Shown: positions 51,810 through 60,491 of the stretch, piece by piece
How the letters are laid out: each line of letters begins with the position of its first letter
Position numbering within the stretch: the stretch's first letter is position 1
Source of the DNA: Planomonospora sp. ID67723
GTDB lineage: Bacteria > Actinomycetota > Actinomycetes > Streptosporangiales > Streptosporangiaceae
Length of the DNA stretch: 64,000 bases
Reading direction: 5' to 3'
Assembly (NCBI RefSeq): GCF_015711605.1
Contig: NZ_JABTEZ010000006.1
Span: forward strand, 248,001-312,000
Made by a program: the position numbers and the translations under genes
Notes under the pieces: model-generated
What the model was told of the DNA's origin: nothing
Database searches by the model: none
Seen by the model: only the letters and a program-made list of their open reading frames with translations

Positions 51810-52841
51810 TCATGATCGGCGGTTGGTGAAGGCGGCGGATCGCGACCGGCGCAGCAGCGAGATGACTGCCCGCTCCACGCCGCCCCGCGTGGCCAGCTGC
51901 CCGGAATCGGCCTCGGCGCCGAGCGCGGTGAGCGCGCGGTCGATGGTCCGCCCCCTTTCGTAGGCCTCGACGACGCGGGGGTCCACGTAGGAGGCGCGGG
52001 CCACGGCCGGGGTGTTCCCCAGATAGCCGGCCACCTCCTGCATCACCCTGGACACCGCCCGCCGCCTGCCGGTCCTCGACCGGACCGGGGAGGATACCGC
52101 CAGGCCCACCGCGGCCAGCACAGTCGCGTGCCAGGTGCGGAAGTCCTTCGCCGACACCTCGCACCCGAACGTCTCGCGCAGGTAGGCGTTGATGTCGGAG
52201 CTGCGCACGTCCGTCCACCCGGAGCCGTTCTCGTAGCGCAGCAGTTCCCCCTCCTCCCCGCTCGCGCGCAGGGAGGAGACCACCGCGCACACGTCCGGGT
52301 CGGCGATCGTCACCTCGCGCGGCTTGCCGCCCTTGGCGAGGTAGGAGCAGACGACGCGGCCCGCCGTACAGGTGACGTGCTCCATCCGGAGGGTGGCCAG
52401 CCCGAACGAGTCGTAGGATTCGCCGCCCACCCGGAAGAAGCCGATGTCGAGCATCCGGGCCGCTGCGGCGAGCACCCGCTCGCGGGAGAGCTCCGTCCCC
52501 TCCAGGTGCCCGGCGACACGCTCGCGGAACGCCGGCAGCCGCTCGGCCATCTCCAGCACCCGGTCGAACTTGATCCGGTCCTGCTCCGTGCGCCAGATGT
52601 CGTGGTACCGGTACTGCCGCCGCCCGGCCGAGTCGGTGCCGACGGCCTGGATGTGCCCGTCGTGCGTGCGGCAGATCCAGACGTCGGTCCAGGCCGGGGG
52701 GAGCGCCAGTGCCCTGATCCGCGCGAGGGTACGCCGGTCGCGGACCTGCCGTCCGTCCGGATGGTGGTAGCTGAAGCCCCGGCCCCTGCGGCGGCGGCGG
52801 ATGCCGGGTTCGGCGGGATCGCTCTGGCGAAGCTCTGTCAC
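51810..52841 (-). CDS. DNA topoisomerase IB (bacterial, poxvirus-like)
   Basis: Type IB topoisomerase of 343 residues. The N-terminal domain (RGFSYHHPDGRQVRDRRTLARIRALALPPAWTDVWIC) is followed by the catalytic core. KDFRTWHAT (232-240, catalytic Arg235), the Arg-rich block near 255-261 and the active-site Tyr285 in ARASYVDPRVVEAYERG can be placed. It relaxes supercoils through a 3'-phosphotyrosine link. Start at GTG 52841. Confidence 0.95.
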   Translation of the reverse strand: MTELRQSDPAEPGIRRRRRGRGFSYHHPDGRQVRDRRTLARIRALALPPAWTDVWICRTHDGHIQAVGTDSAGRRQYRYHDIWRTEQDRIKFDRVLEMAERLPAFRERVAGHLEGTELSRERVLAAAARMLDIGFFRVGGESYDSFGLATLRMEHVTCTAGRVVCSYLAKGGKPREVTIADPDVCAVVSSLRASGEEGELLRYENGSGWTDVRSSDINAYLRETFGCEVSAKDFRTWHATVLAAVGLAVSSPVRSRTGRRRAVSRVMQEVAGYLGNTPAVARASYVDPRVVEAYERGRTIDRALTALGAEADSGQLATRGGVERAVISLLRRSRSAAFTNRRS

Positions 52842-53054
52842 CGCCCCCCTCTACCCAGGAGGAGGCCGCGTATGAGGACGGGCGTGCGACTGCCGCTCGG
52901 GCGAGCCGTACGGCGTGCGCCGGACGGCTCGCGTAAACGGAGGGGTGGAAAAGGGGAATGCGGGTATCCGGAACGCGTGGCGGAGCGGAACGGGTCACCG
53001 TCCCGCGAGGTTCGATCGTCGCGCACGCATGACACTGAAATCGTGGAGGTTCCC

Positions 53055-53453
53055 GTGGGACAGCTGACCGAGGAAGCCAAGGAACTGCTCCGGCAGCCGG
53101 TGCACGGCTGGGCGACCACCCTGCGCCCCGACGGCTCGCTGCACAGCACCGTGGTCTGGGTGGACGTCGACGGCGACGACGTCGTGTTCAACACGGCCGT
53201 CGGCCGGGCCAAGGAGCGGCACCTGCGCGCCAACCCCCAGGTCTCGGTGAGCGTCCTGGACCCGAAGGACGCCTTCCACCTGGTGAGCGTCTCCGGAACC
53301 GCCCGGCTGGAGCTGGAGGGCGCCGACGAGGTCATCGACGGCCTGGCCAAGAAATATCTGGGCGTGGAGACCTATCCCTACCGTCAGCCGGGCGAGCAGC
53401 GCATCACGGTCCGGATCGCCCCCGACAAGATGATCTTCAATCCGGGGAGCTGA
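53055..53453 (+). CDS. PPOX-class F420/FMN-binding protein, first
   Basis: Split-barrel flavin or F420-binding protein of 132 residues: GWATTLRPDGSLHSTVVWVDVDGDDVVFNTAVGRAKERHLRANPQVSVSVLD is typical of F420-dependent PPOX enzymes. The GTG at 53055 has GGAGG five bases upstream. It may reduce biliverdin-like or other substrates; the actual one is unknown. Confidence 0.9.
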   Translation: MGQLTEEAKELLRQPVHGWATTLRPDGSLHSTVVWVDVDGDDVVFNTAVGRAKERHLRANPQVSVSVLDPKDAFHLVSVSGTARLELEGADEVIDGLAKKYLGVETYPYRQPGEQRITVRIAPDKMIFNPGS

Positions 53454-53462
53454 ACCGCGCGG

Positions 53463-53494
53463 GCCCGCCTCCGCGGTCTCCCGCGGAGGCGGGC
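53463..53494 (+). terminator. Terminator after first PPOX gene
   Basis: Perfect 14-bp stem GCCCGCCTCCGCGG / CCGCGGAGGCGGGC with a TCTC loop, ten bases after the stop. Confidence 0.8.
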
Positions 53495-53582
53495 GCCCCG
53501 GAGCCGACGTGCTCGGCGGGGAAACGGGAGATCGGTACGACGGCTAACATGTCGCCCTGAACCGTGACAACGGGAAGGGCCG

Positions 53583-53975
53583 GTGTTGAACGATCTCGGA
53601 GGCGGGTTCCGCGCCTTCTGGCGGGAGCGTCATCTGTGCACGCTGACCACCGTGCGGGCCGACGGCACCCCGCACGTCGTCCCGGTGGGGGTCACTCTGG
53701 ACCCGGAGACCGCGACGGCCCGGGTGATCTCCTCGAAGGACTCCCGGAAGGTCCGCAACGTCCTGGCCGCCGGAGCCGAGGGGGCGGTGGTCGCAGTCTG
53801 CCAGGTGGACGGGCGGCGCTGGTCGACGCTGGAGGGACGCGCGGTGGTCCGCGCGGACTCCGGATCGGTCGCCGACGCCGAGCGCCGCTACGCCGAGCGC
53901 TACAAGCCGCCCAGGGAGAACCCGTCCCGCGTCGTGATCGAGATCCGGGTCACCCGGGTGATGGGCAATGTCTGA
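53583..53975 (+). CDS. PPOX-class F420-dependent oxidoreductase-like protein, second
   Basis: Split-barrel protein of 130 residues: LCTLTTVRADGTPHVVPVGVTLDPETATARVISSKDSRKVRNVLAAG fits TIGR-type PPOX proteins. It starts at a TTG or nearby (GTTGAAC region, with GGGAAGGG upstream). Its last 8 bases overlap cobL (ATGTCTGA), so it is likely co-translated with cobL-cobM, though it has no known role in cobalamin synthesis. Confidence 0.88.
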   Translation: MLNDLGGGFRAFWRERHLCTLTTVRADGTPHVVPVGVTLDPETATARVISSKDSRKVRNVLAAGAEGAVVAVCQVDGRRWSTLEGRAVVRADSGSVADAERRYAERYKPPRENPSRVVIEIRVTRVMGNV

Positions 53976-55242
53976 GGCCGTCACCGGGCCCGTGGCCGGC
54001 TCCCGGGCCCTCGCCGTACCCGCTGCGGGCACCGTCACGGTCGTCGGCATCGGCGCCGACGGCTGGGCCGGCCTGTCGCAGGCCGCCCGCCGGGAGCTGC
54101 ACGCCGCCGAGGTCCTCATGGGCAGCGCGCGCCAGCTCGCCCTGGTCCCCGAGCCCACCGCCGAGCGGGTGGTGTGGCCCTCGCCCCTGCTGCCCGCCCT
54201 GCCCGCCCTGATGGCCGCCCACCAGGGCCGCCGGGTGTGCGTGCTCGCCAGCGGCGACCCCATGTTCCACGGCATCGGCACGACGATGGTCCGCCTGCTG
54301 GGCCCGGAACGGGTCCGGGTGCTGCCGTATCCCTCCTCCGTCTCGCTGGCCTGCGCCCGCCTCGGCTGGGCCGCCGATCAGGTCGAGGTCGTCAGCCTGG
54401 TGACGGGACCGGTCGAGTCGCTGCACACCGCCGTGCACGAGGGCCGCCGGATCCTGGTCCTCAGCGCCGACGGGCGCTCCGCCGCACAGGTCGCGGCCCT
54501 GCTCACCGCGCGAGGGTACGGCCCCAGCCCGATGGCCGTCCTGGAGCGGCTCGGCGGCCCGGAGGAACGGGTGGTCTCCGGCACGGCGGCCCGCTGGGCC
54601 CTGCCGGCGGCCCAGGACCTGAACATCGTCGCCGTGGAGTGCCGCGCGGAGCCCGGGGCGGTGCCGCTGCCGTGCGTGCCCGGCCTGCCGGACGGGGCGT
54701 TCGAGCACGACGGCCAGCTCACCAAGGCCGAGGTGCGCGCGGTGACCCTCTCCCGGCTGGCGCCCGTCCCCGGTGAGCTGCTCTGGGACGTCGGCGCCGG
54801 GGCGGGCAGCGTCGCGATCGAGTGGATGCGCGGCCACCGGGCCAACCGGGCGGTGGCCGTGGAGCGCGACCCCGAGCGCGCCGCCCGGGCCGCCAGGAAC
54901 GCGGCCGGGCTCGGCGTCCCCGGGCTGAACGTGGTGAACGGCTCCGCCCCCGCCGCGCTGGCCGGGCTCGAACCGCCCGACGCCGTCTTCGTCGGCGGCG
55001 GGGTGACCGTGCCCGGTGTGGTGGAGGCGTGCTGGGCGGCGCTGCGGCCCGGCGGGCGCCTGGTGGCCAACGCGGTCACCGTCGAGTCCGAGGCCGTCCT
55101 GGCCTCCTGGTACGGCGAGCTGGGCGGGGACCTGGTGCGGCTGGCGGTCAGCAGGGCCGCCCCGGTGGGCGGTTTCACCGGGTGGAAGCCCCTGATGCCC
55201 GTGACGATCTGGACCGCGGTCAAGCCGGAGGACGAACGATGA
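53968..55242 (+). CDS. cobL: Precorrin-6Y C5,15-methyltransferase (decarboxylating)
   Basis: Bifunctional cobalamin enzyme of 424 residues. The N-terminal CbiE-like methylase domain (residues about 20-220, VVGIGADGWAGLSQAARREL, VLASGDPMFHGIGTTMV) is fused to a CbiT-like domain (about 240-420) with the SAM motif LWDVGAGAGSVAIEWMRG and FVGGGVTVPGVVEACWAALRPGGRLV. It overlaps cobM by four bases. Confidence 0.96.
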   Translation: MSEAVTGPVAGSRALAVPAAGTVTVVGIGADGWAGLSQAARRELHAAEVLMGSARQLALVPEPTAERVVWPSPLLPALPALMAAHQGRRVCVLASGDPMFHGIGTTMVRLLGPERVRVLPYPSSVSLACARLGWAADQVEVVSLVTGPVESLHTAVHEGRRILVLSADGRSAAQVAALLTARGYGPSPMAVLERLGGPEERVVSGTAARWALPAAQDLNIVAVECRAEPGAVPLPCVPGLPDGAFEHDGQLTKAEVRAVTLSRLAPVPGELLWDVGAGAGSVAIEWMRGHRANRAVAVERDPERAARAARNAAGLGVPGLNVVNGSAPAALAGLEPPDAVFVGGGVTVPGVVEACWAALRPGGRLVANAVTVESEAVLASWYGELGGDLVRLAVSRAAPVGGFTGWKPLMPVTIWTAVKPEDER

Positions 55243-55982
55243 CGGTCCGTTTCATCGGAGCGGGACCCGGTGCGGCCGACCTGATCACCGTGCGGGGGCA
55301 GCGGGCGATCGCCGCCTCGCCGGTCTGCCTCTACGCCGGGTCGCTGGTCCCCGCCGAGCTGCTGGAGAGCTGCCCGCCCGGCGCCCGGCTGGTGGACACC
55401 GCGCGGATGACGCTGGAGGAGATCGTGGCGGAGATGCTCGCCGCCCACGGGTCCGGGCAGGACGTGGCCCGGCTGCACTCCGGCGACCCGTCGGTGTTCA
55501 GCGCCATGGCCGAGCAGATGCGCAGGCTCGACGCGGCTGCGGTGCCCTACGAGGTGATCCCCGGCGTGCCGGCCTTCGCCGCCGCCGCGGCGACGCTGAA
55601 ACGGGAGCTGACCGTGCCCGGCGTGGGCCAGACGATCACGCTGACCCGGACCTCGGCGCGGGCCACTCCCATGCCCGAGGGCGAGGACCTGGACACGCTC
55701 GGCAGGAGCCGGGCGACGATGGTGCTCCACCTGGCGGTGCAGCGCATCGAGGAGGTCGCCCGAGACCTGGTCCCCAACTACGGCGCCGACTGCCCGGTGG
55801 CGGTGGTGGCCAGGGCCAGCCGGGCCGACGAGGTCGTCCTGCGCGGAACCCTCGCCGACATCGCGGAACAGGTCCGGGCCGCGGGCGTACTGCGCACCGC
55901 GGTGATCGTCGTCGGCCGGGTCCTGACCGCCTCGGAGTTCCCCGACAGCCATCTGTACTCTGCGGCCCGCTGCCGCGACTGA
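55239..55982 (+). CDS. cobM: Precorrin-4 C11-methyltransferase
   Basis: SAM-dependent tetrapyrrole methylase of 247 residues in the cobalamin pathway. VRFIGAGPGAADLITVRGQRAIAASPVCLYAGSLVP, ARLHSGDPSVFSAMAEQM and VIPGVPAFAAAAATLKRELTVPG are diagnostic. The ATG overlaps the cobL stop (ATGA). No cobalamin riboswitch is seen upstream of the cluster. Confidence 0.96.
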   Translation: MTVRFIGAGPGAADLITVRGQRAIAASPVCLYAGSLVPAELLESCPPGARLVDTARMTLEEIVAEMLAAHGSGQDVARLHSGDPSVFSAMAEQMRRLDAAAVPYEVIPGVPAFAAAAATLKRELTVPGVGQTITLTRTSARATPMPEGEDLDTLGRSRATMVLHLAVQRIEEVARDLVPNYGADCPVAVVARASRADEVVLRGTLADIAEQVRAAGVLRTAVIVVGRVLTASEFPDSHLYSAARCRD

Positions 55983-55993
55983 GACGTCGGGGG

Positions 55994-56035
55994 CCGCCCG
56001 CCGGGCCCTGACGGCCGTCAGGGCCCGGCGGGCGG
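55994..56035. terminator. Perfect 20-bp stem between cobM and the phosphatase gene
   Basis: Arms 55994-56013 and 56016-56035 are exactly complementary, separated by GC. The right arm covers the last six codons of the GAF-SpoIIE gene, including its stop. It probably terminates both convergent transcripts. Confidence 0.85.
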
Positions 56036-57436
56036 GATCCGCAGGGCGGTGAGCGCGATGTCGTCGTTCGAGGTGCCCAGGGCGGAGAGGATCCCGTCGC
56101 AGAAGGTCTCCACGGGCTCGCGCGCAAGGGCGGCGGCGTGCTGGCGCAGCCGGGTCATGCCGTGGCTCAGGTGCTCCTCCGGACGTTCGACCAGTCCGTC
56201 GGTGTAGAGCAGCAGGGTGGATCCGGGAGGCAGCGCGTCGAAGGCGTTGCGCCGCGAGACGCCCGGGTCCACGCCGAGCAGGAGCCCTGCGCCGTCCTCC
56301 AGGTAGCAGGTCTCACCCTCACCGGTCACCAGCAGCGGCGGCAGGTGGCCGGCACTGGAATGGCGGAACTCCCACGGCCCGTCCTCGCCCCCCTTGACCA
56401 GGCCGTAGAGGCAGGTGGCGGTGTGCATGCCGTACAGGATCTCGTTGGCGGCGTCCAGGCGGCGCAGGATCTCTCCCGGCGGCTCCTGGCGGTCGCAGGC
56501 CAGGGCGCGGAGCATGTTGCGCAGCTGGCTCATGATCACCGCGGCGGGCAGGTCGTGGCCCGCCACGTCTCCGATGATCAGAGCCAGCTCACCTCCCGGG
56601 ACGACGAAGGCGTCGTACCAGTCCCCGCCCACCTCGGCGGTCTCGTGGGCCGGGCTGTAGCGGGCGGCGAGACGGAGCCTGCCGACCTCGGGCAGCCGGT
56701 CCGGCAGCAGCGAGCGCTGCAGCCGTTCGGCGATGTGCTGGACCGCCTGGTGGAGGCGGCCGTTGTCCACGGCCAGGGCGACGCGGTGCGCCAGGTCCTG
56801 GACCAGGGACTGGTCGTCGGCGGTCAGCGGCCGTTCGGGGCGGATCCGGACGACGGTCAGCGCGCCGAGTACCTGCCGGCGGACACGCAGCGGGGCGATG
56901 ATCGCGCTGTTCGCACCCATGCGCTGGAAGAGCTCCGCCTGTACGGCGTGCAGCGGGTCACCGGCCTGCCGCGCGGTCGGGAAGGAGGTCAGCAGCAGCG
57001 GCCCGGCCCCGCGCAGCACCTGGACCAGCGGACCGGTCGTGTCCTCGCGGACCGGTGGCAGCGGACCCTCGAACCGGCCGGTGGGCGCCTGCGCGGAGTC
57101 CCGGTGCGCCACTGCCACCCGTTGCAGGTGCTCGTGCTCGTCCAGCAGGTCCACCGCACACCAGTCGGCCAGTTGCGGCACCAGGATCCGGCAGAGCCTG
57201 CGGACCGCCTCGTCGGTGGACAACGTGCTGGACAAGGCCGCCGTCACCTCGCTGAGCAGCGTCAACCGGGACAGCGCCTGCTGGAGCACCTCGTCGACGT
57301 CGTGCGTGTCCGGTCCACCGGCCAGCGCGATCTCCCCCTCCGTGCTCTCCGCGAGCCTCGCGATCCGTCCTGAAACCGGTGTCCCGGCGCCGCCCGCCGG
57401 CCGGTTCCCGGCGGCGTCACCCGCCGAAAAGATCAC
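56018..57436 (-). CDS. GAF-domain PP2C-type (SpoIIE) phosphatase
   Basis: Signalling phosphatase of 472 residues. A GAF domain (about 55-225) is followed by a SpoIIE domain (about 250-470) with ETAEVGGDWYDAFVVPGGELALIIGDVAGHDLPAA, HSSAGHLPPLLVTG and LLLYTDGLVERPEEHL. It probably dephosphorylates a STAS antagonist in response to a small molecule bound by the GAF domain. It is the second such phosphatase in the window; no STAS gene is adjacent. Confidence 0.93.
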   Translation of the reverse strand: MIFSAGDAAGNRPAGGAGTPVSGRIARLAESTEGEIALAGGPDTHDVDEVLQQALSRLTLLSEVTAALSSTLSTDEAVRRLCRILVPQLADWCAVDLLDEHEHLQRVAVAHRDSAQAPTGRFEGPLPPVREDTTGPLVQVLRGAGPLLLTSFPTARQAGDPLHAVQAELFQRMGANSAIIAPLRVRRQVLGALTVVRIRPERPLTADDQSLVQDLAHRVALAVDNGRLHQAVQHIAERLQRSLLPDRLPEVGRLRLAARYSPAHETAEVGGDWYDAFVVPGGELALIIGDVAGHDLPAAVIMSQLRNMLRALACDRQEPPGEILRRLDAANEILYGMHTATCLYGLVKGGEDGPWEFRHSSAGHLPPLLVTGEGETCYLEDGAGLLLGVDPGVSRRNAFDALPPGSTLLLYTDGLVERPEEHLSHGMTRLRQHAAALAREPVETFCDGILSALGTSNDDIALTALRIPPAGP

Positions 57437-57616
57437 AGGGAGCCGGTGGAGCGCACGGTGGACGCGGCGGGAACGACGAAGTTTTCTCTTCCGGCGGCGA
57501 TCTCATTGCTCTGGCCTCCGTGCGCGGGCGGTTCCCGCGGTAGAGCTTTCGGATTTCTCAGGTCAAACCAGGGTGGAACGGCGGTACGGGGCGGAGCCGC
57601 CGGGTAGGGCGCCGGT

Positions 57617-57928
57617 ATGGCTCAGGAGAAAAGCGCCAAGGAACTCGCCGAGGAACTCGCGACGGACGCATCCGACGACCCTCGCTTCAAGGACCGCACG
57701 CCCGGTGTCCGGGCGACCCGGCAGGGCTCCGCCGAGCAGGCGGACGCCGACATCGCAGGCCGCGCGGGCGTGGGCGGGATCGGCACCACGGGCGGGGGCG
57801 GCCCCGGCGGTACGGCGGGCCAGCCGCCGACGGGCCGGGTGCCCGACGACGAGCTGGCGGACACGACGTTCGGCCTCGGGCCCGAACCGGTCGAGGAGGG
57901 GCGGAGCGGGGAGCCGGACGAGCGGTGA
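57617..57928 (+). CDS. Small hydrophilic, probably disordered protein
   Basis: Protein of 103 residues, rich in Gly, Glu, Asp and Ala, with no hydrophobic core: it begins MAQEKSAKELAEELATDASDD and has a GGIGTTGGGGPGGTAG stretch at about 53-68. No family is recognised. A -10-like TAGGGC lies close to the ATG. It could be a stress or spore-associated disordered protein, but that is a guess. Confidence 0.55.
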   Translation: MAQEKSAKELAEELATDASDDPRFKDRTPGVRATRQGSAEQADADIAGRAGVGGIGTTGGGGPGGTAGQPPTGRVPDDELADTTFGLGPEPVEEGRSGEPDER

Positions 57929-58041
57929 CGGACTGAGCCGCGGCCGCCGCCGTACGGCGGACGCGGGAGCACCCGCCGTCGGTCCGGTCCGATCGGGTCC
58001 CGGCCGGGTCCCGGTCGAGGCGGTGTCGGTCGGACGGACGA

Positions 58042-58635
58042 TCAGACACCCAAGGCCGCGCGGCCGGCGAGGACGACGGCGGCGTGATGGGCGACCCGGG
58101 CACCGAGGCGCTCGGCGGTCGCGAGGTCGGCCTTGTGCACCGCGTCGGTCGGCAGGTCGGCCGGGGTGGTCGCAGCGGCGCCGTTGAAGTATCCGAGGCG
58201 GTTGAGGTCGTTCTCGCTTCCGGCGCTGGTGTACCAGCCCGGGGGCAGACCCAGATTCACCCAGGTCATCTGGTGCTGGGCGGCGAGAGTGGCGAAGTAG
58301 GCGAGGGTGGAGTGCTTGTCTCCGGCTTTGCACGCGGAGTTGGTGAAACCCGCGCCGAGCTTGTCCTTCCAGGCCTGGGCCTGCCAGCGCCCGCTGGTCG
58401 CCTCGGCGAAGGCGTGGAAGACCCCGGAAGCGGTGCCCATGTAGGTCGGCGAGCCGAAGATGATCGCGTCGGCTGCGTCGAGGGCCTGCCACTGCTCGGC
58501 GGTGACGTGGTCGACGCGCACTGTCGTGACGTCTGCGCCGGCGTCGACGGCGCCGGCTCTGACCGCCTCGGCCAGGCGCTCGGTGTGGCCATGGCCGGAG
58601 TGGTGGGCGATGGCGATGGTCGGCTTGCGAGTCAT
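58042..58635 (-). CDS. Flavodoxin-like NAD(P)H:quinone oxidoreductase (WrbA-like)
   Basis: FMN protein of 197 residues: IAIAHHSGHGHTERLAEAVRAGAVDAGADV is the phosphate-binding start, then IIFGSPTYMGTASGVFHAFAEAT and AGFTNSACKAGDKHSTLAYFATLAAQHQMTWVNLG. The core matches WrbA/flavodoxin NADPH-dependent reductases. The ATG at 58635 is preferred over the longer frame because AAAAGGT is well placed upstream. It lies 41 bases after the tag gene in the same direction. Confidence 0.9.
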   Translation of the reverse strand: MTRKPTIAIAHHSGHGHTERLAEAVRAGAVDAGADVTTVRVDHVTAEQWQALDAADAIIFGSPTYMGTASGVFHAFAEATSGRWQAQAWKDKLGAGFTNSACKAGDKHSTLAYFATLAAQHQMTWVNLGLPPGWYTSAGSENDLNRLGYFNGAAATTPADLPTDAVHKADLATAERLGARVAHHAAVVLAGRAALGV

Positions 58636-58676
58636 GTACGGCGTACCTTTTCTGGTCGTGGTTCTCGGTGGATGCC

Positions 58677-59285
58677 TCACCGGCCGGGACGGGTGAACGC
58701 CTCACGCCGCCGCTCGGCCTCGGCGCGGATCACGCATTCTTCGACGTGATCGTTGATCAGGCCCATGGCCTGCATGAACGCGAACATCGTCGTGGGCCCG
58801 ACGAACTTCCACCCCTTGCGTTTCAGGTCTTTCGACAGGGCGGTCGATGCGGGGGAGGTGGACACGCTCTGGGGTTCGGGCAGGTCCGCCGGAGCGGGCT
58901 CGTAGCGCCAGACGAAGGCGGCCAGCGATCCTTCCCGGTCCAGCAGTTCCTCGGCGCGGCGGGCATTGCCGATCACCGCCTCGATCTTGCCGCGGTGCCG
59001 TACGATGCCGGCGTCCTGCAGCAGGCGCTCGACATCGTGTTCGGTGAAGCGGGCGAGGCTGGGGATGTCGAAGCCGTCGAAGGCCGCGCGGAAGTTCTCC
59101 CGCTTGACCAAGATGGTGCGCCAGCTGAGTCCGGACTGGAAGCCTTCCAGGCACAGTTTCTCGAACAGGCGACGGTCATCACCGACGGGGAAGCCCCATT
59201 CGGTGTCGTGGTAGGCCAGGAACTCCGGTGCGGCACCGCTCCACGAGCAGCGCGGCATGCCCGGGTCGGGCATCGGTACGGTCAT
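58677..59285 (-). CDS. tag: DNA-3-methyladenine glycosylase I
   Basis: Base-excision repair enzyme of 202 residues. The zinc site is visible: Cys13 and His26 (CSWSGAAPEFLAYHDTEWG) and the C-terminal NDHVEECVIR. The helix-hairpin-helix region and VRHRGKIEAVIGNARR are typical. It removes 3-methyladenine. It is followed by a flavodoxin gene. Confidence 0.96.
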   Translation of the reverse strand: MTVPMPDPGMPRCSWSGAAPEFLAYHDTEWGFPVGDDRRLFEKLCLEGFQSGLSWRTILVKRENFRAAFDGFDIPSLARFTEHDVERLLQDAGIVRHRGKIEAVIGNARRAEELLDREGSLAAFVWRYEPAPADLPEPQSVSTSPASTALSKDLKRKGWKFVGPTTMFAFMQAMGLINDHVEECVIRAEAERRREAFTRPGR

Positions 59286-59382
59286 CTCATCACGGTCCTT
59301 GCGTCATAACAGGCGAGCACAGGCTCCGGCGGCGTCCCGCGCCCGGCCCGCAGACGCCGGTGTCCGGTTCGCCTCCGGTCGT

Positions 59383-59439
59383 CGCCCTGCCGGAACCGGC
59401 CACCTGCCGAGGTGGCGTCAGGCCGGTTCCGGCAGGGCG
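59383..59439 (-). terminator. Large branched hairpin between yciI and tag
   Basis: Outer arms 59383-59401 and 59421-59439 form a 19-bp perfect stem, and an inner GCCACCT-GCCG-AGGTGGC (59400-59417) can form its own stem. It probably ends the TetR-YciI transcript. Confidence 0.8.
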
Positions 59440-59465
59440 CATGCGGCGGCCCGGCCGCGTCGGGT

Positions 59466-59753
59466 TCAGGCGAGCAGGAACTTCAGGCGGTCGTCGGCCA
59501 GCCATGGCGTGATCTCGACGATCTCCGCGCTGACGATGTCCTCTGCGACGAACGGGTCGGCCGCCACGCGCTCCTCCAGTTCCGGCCGGGACGTGTCGTG
59601 TGCCACGATCGCGCCGCCCAGCCCGGGCTGGATGCCGCCGACCAGCAGGAACACGCCGTCGTCGACACCGCGCTCGATCCACTCCTGGTGGCCGGACATG
59701 TGCTGTTCGGCAGCACCCCTGTTGGCGGAGAACCGCAGCAACACCACGAACAT
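59466..59753 (-). CDS. YciI-family protein
   Basis: Dimeric alpha-beta barrel protein of 95 residues: FVVLLRFSANRGAAEQHMSGHQEWIERGVDDGVFLLVGGIQPG and DPFVAEDIVSAEIVEITPW. A role as a dehalogenase-like or accessory enzyme is assumed for the family. It is 33 bases downstream of the TetR gene and likely co-regulated. Confidence 0.85.
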   Translation of the reverse strand: MFVVLLRFSANRGAAEQHMSGHQEWIERGVDDGVFLLVGGIQPGLGGAIVAHDTSRPELEERVAADPFVAEDIVSAEIVEITPWLADDRLKFLLA

Positions 59754-59786
59754 GTGATCCCTCTCAGATCGTTGAACTCGGTCGCG

Positions 59787-60407
59787 TCAGGCGTTCGCCG
59801 ACGCGGTGTCCTCGGACGCGGCGTGTGTGGTGCGCCGGGCGCCCGCGGAGTACTGGCTCAGCCAGTCATGCATCCGCTGCACTTCGCGGCGGATGAAGTC
59901 CTCGTCCCCGAAGGCGTGCGCCAGCGTGGCGACGCCCTGGCTGAAGGCCAGAACGTGCATCGCCAGCGCGTCGGCCTCCGTCTCGTGCCCCAACTGCGTG
60001 AACTGCTCGCGCAGCCATGCCCGAAAAAGCGTGAACAGGCCATTGGCTTCGCCCAGCGCGGGGTGGCCGAGCTTGGCCAGCTCCGTGGTCAGGGTGCCCA
60101 CCGGGCAGCCGTAGCTCTGGATGTCGGCGCGGTTCGTCACCACGATCTCGACGAACCTGCGGATGCGGTCGGCGGGGTCGGCCTCCTCGGCCTCCCACTG
60201 TTCGAGCATCCGCCGTGTACCGTCCAACCGCACGGCGATCACCGCGTCCAGGATGTCGTCCTTGGACTTGAAGTGGTAGTAGAAGTTCCCCCGCGAGATG
60301 TGAACGGCCTCCGCGATCGCCGCGAAGGACGTGTTCTCGTAACCTTGCCGGTAGAACAGCTGATCGGCTGCCTCGACGATATGGGCTCGGGTTGTCGCAC
60401 CGCCCAC
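59787..60407 (-). CDS. TetR family transcriptional regulator
   Basis: Repressor of 206 residues. The N-terminal helix-turn-helix is ARAHIVEAADQLFYRQGYENTSFAAIAEAVHISRGNFYYHFKSKDDIL (about residues 8-55). The C-terminal domain is of the type often found in quinone or aldehyde responsive regulators. Twin palindromes TAGGAC-N4-GTCCTA lie just upstream. It probably controls itself and the YciI gene. Confidence 0.94.
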   Translation of the reverse strand: MGGATTRAHIVEAADQLFYRQGYENTSFAAIAEAVHISRGNFYYHFKSKDDILDAVIAVRLDGTRRMLEQWEAEEADPADRIRRFVEIVVTNRADIQSYGCPVGTLTTELAKLGHPALGEANGLFTLFRAWLREQFTQLGHETEADALAMHVLAFSQGVATLAHAFGDEDFIRREVQRMHDWLSQYSAGARRTTHAASEDTASANA

Positions 60408-60449
60408 TGCCTCGTACCTCCTCGCTGCGGGCCTCTCATGGAATCTTCC

Positions 60450-60491
60450 TAGGACGCTTGTCCTAGCCGGGATATTAGGACAAGCGTCCTA
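60450..60491 (-). promoter_or_regulatory. Twin operators for the TetR gene
   Basis: TAGGACGCTTGTCCTA (60450-60465) and its reverse complement TAGGACAAGCGTCCTA (60476-60491) lie 26 bases centre to centre, each with 6-bp TAGGAC/GTCCTA arms. They sit 43-84 bases upstream of the TetR start. Confidence 0.85.
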
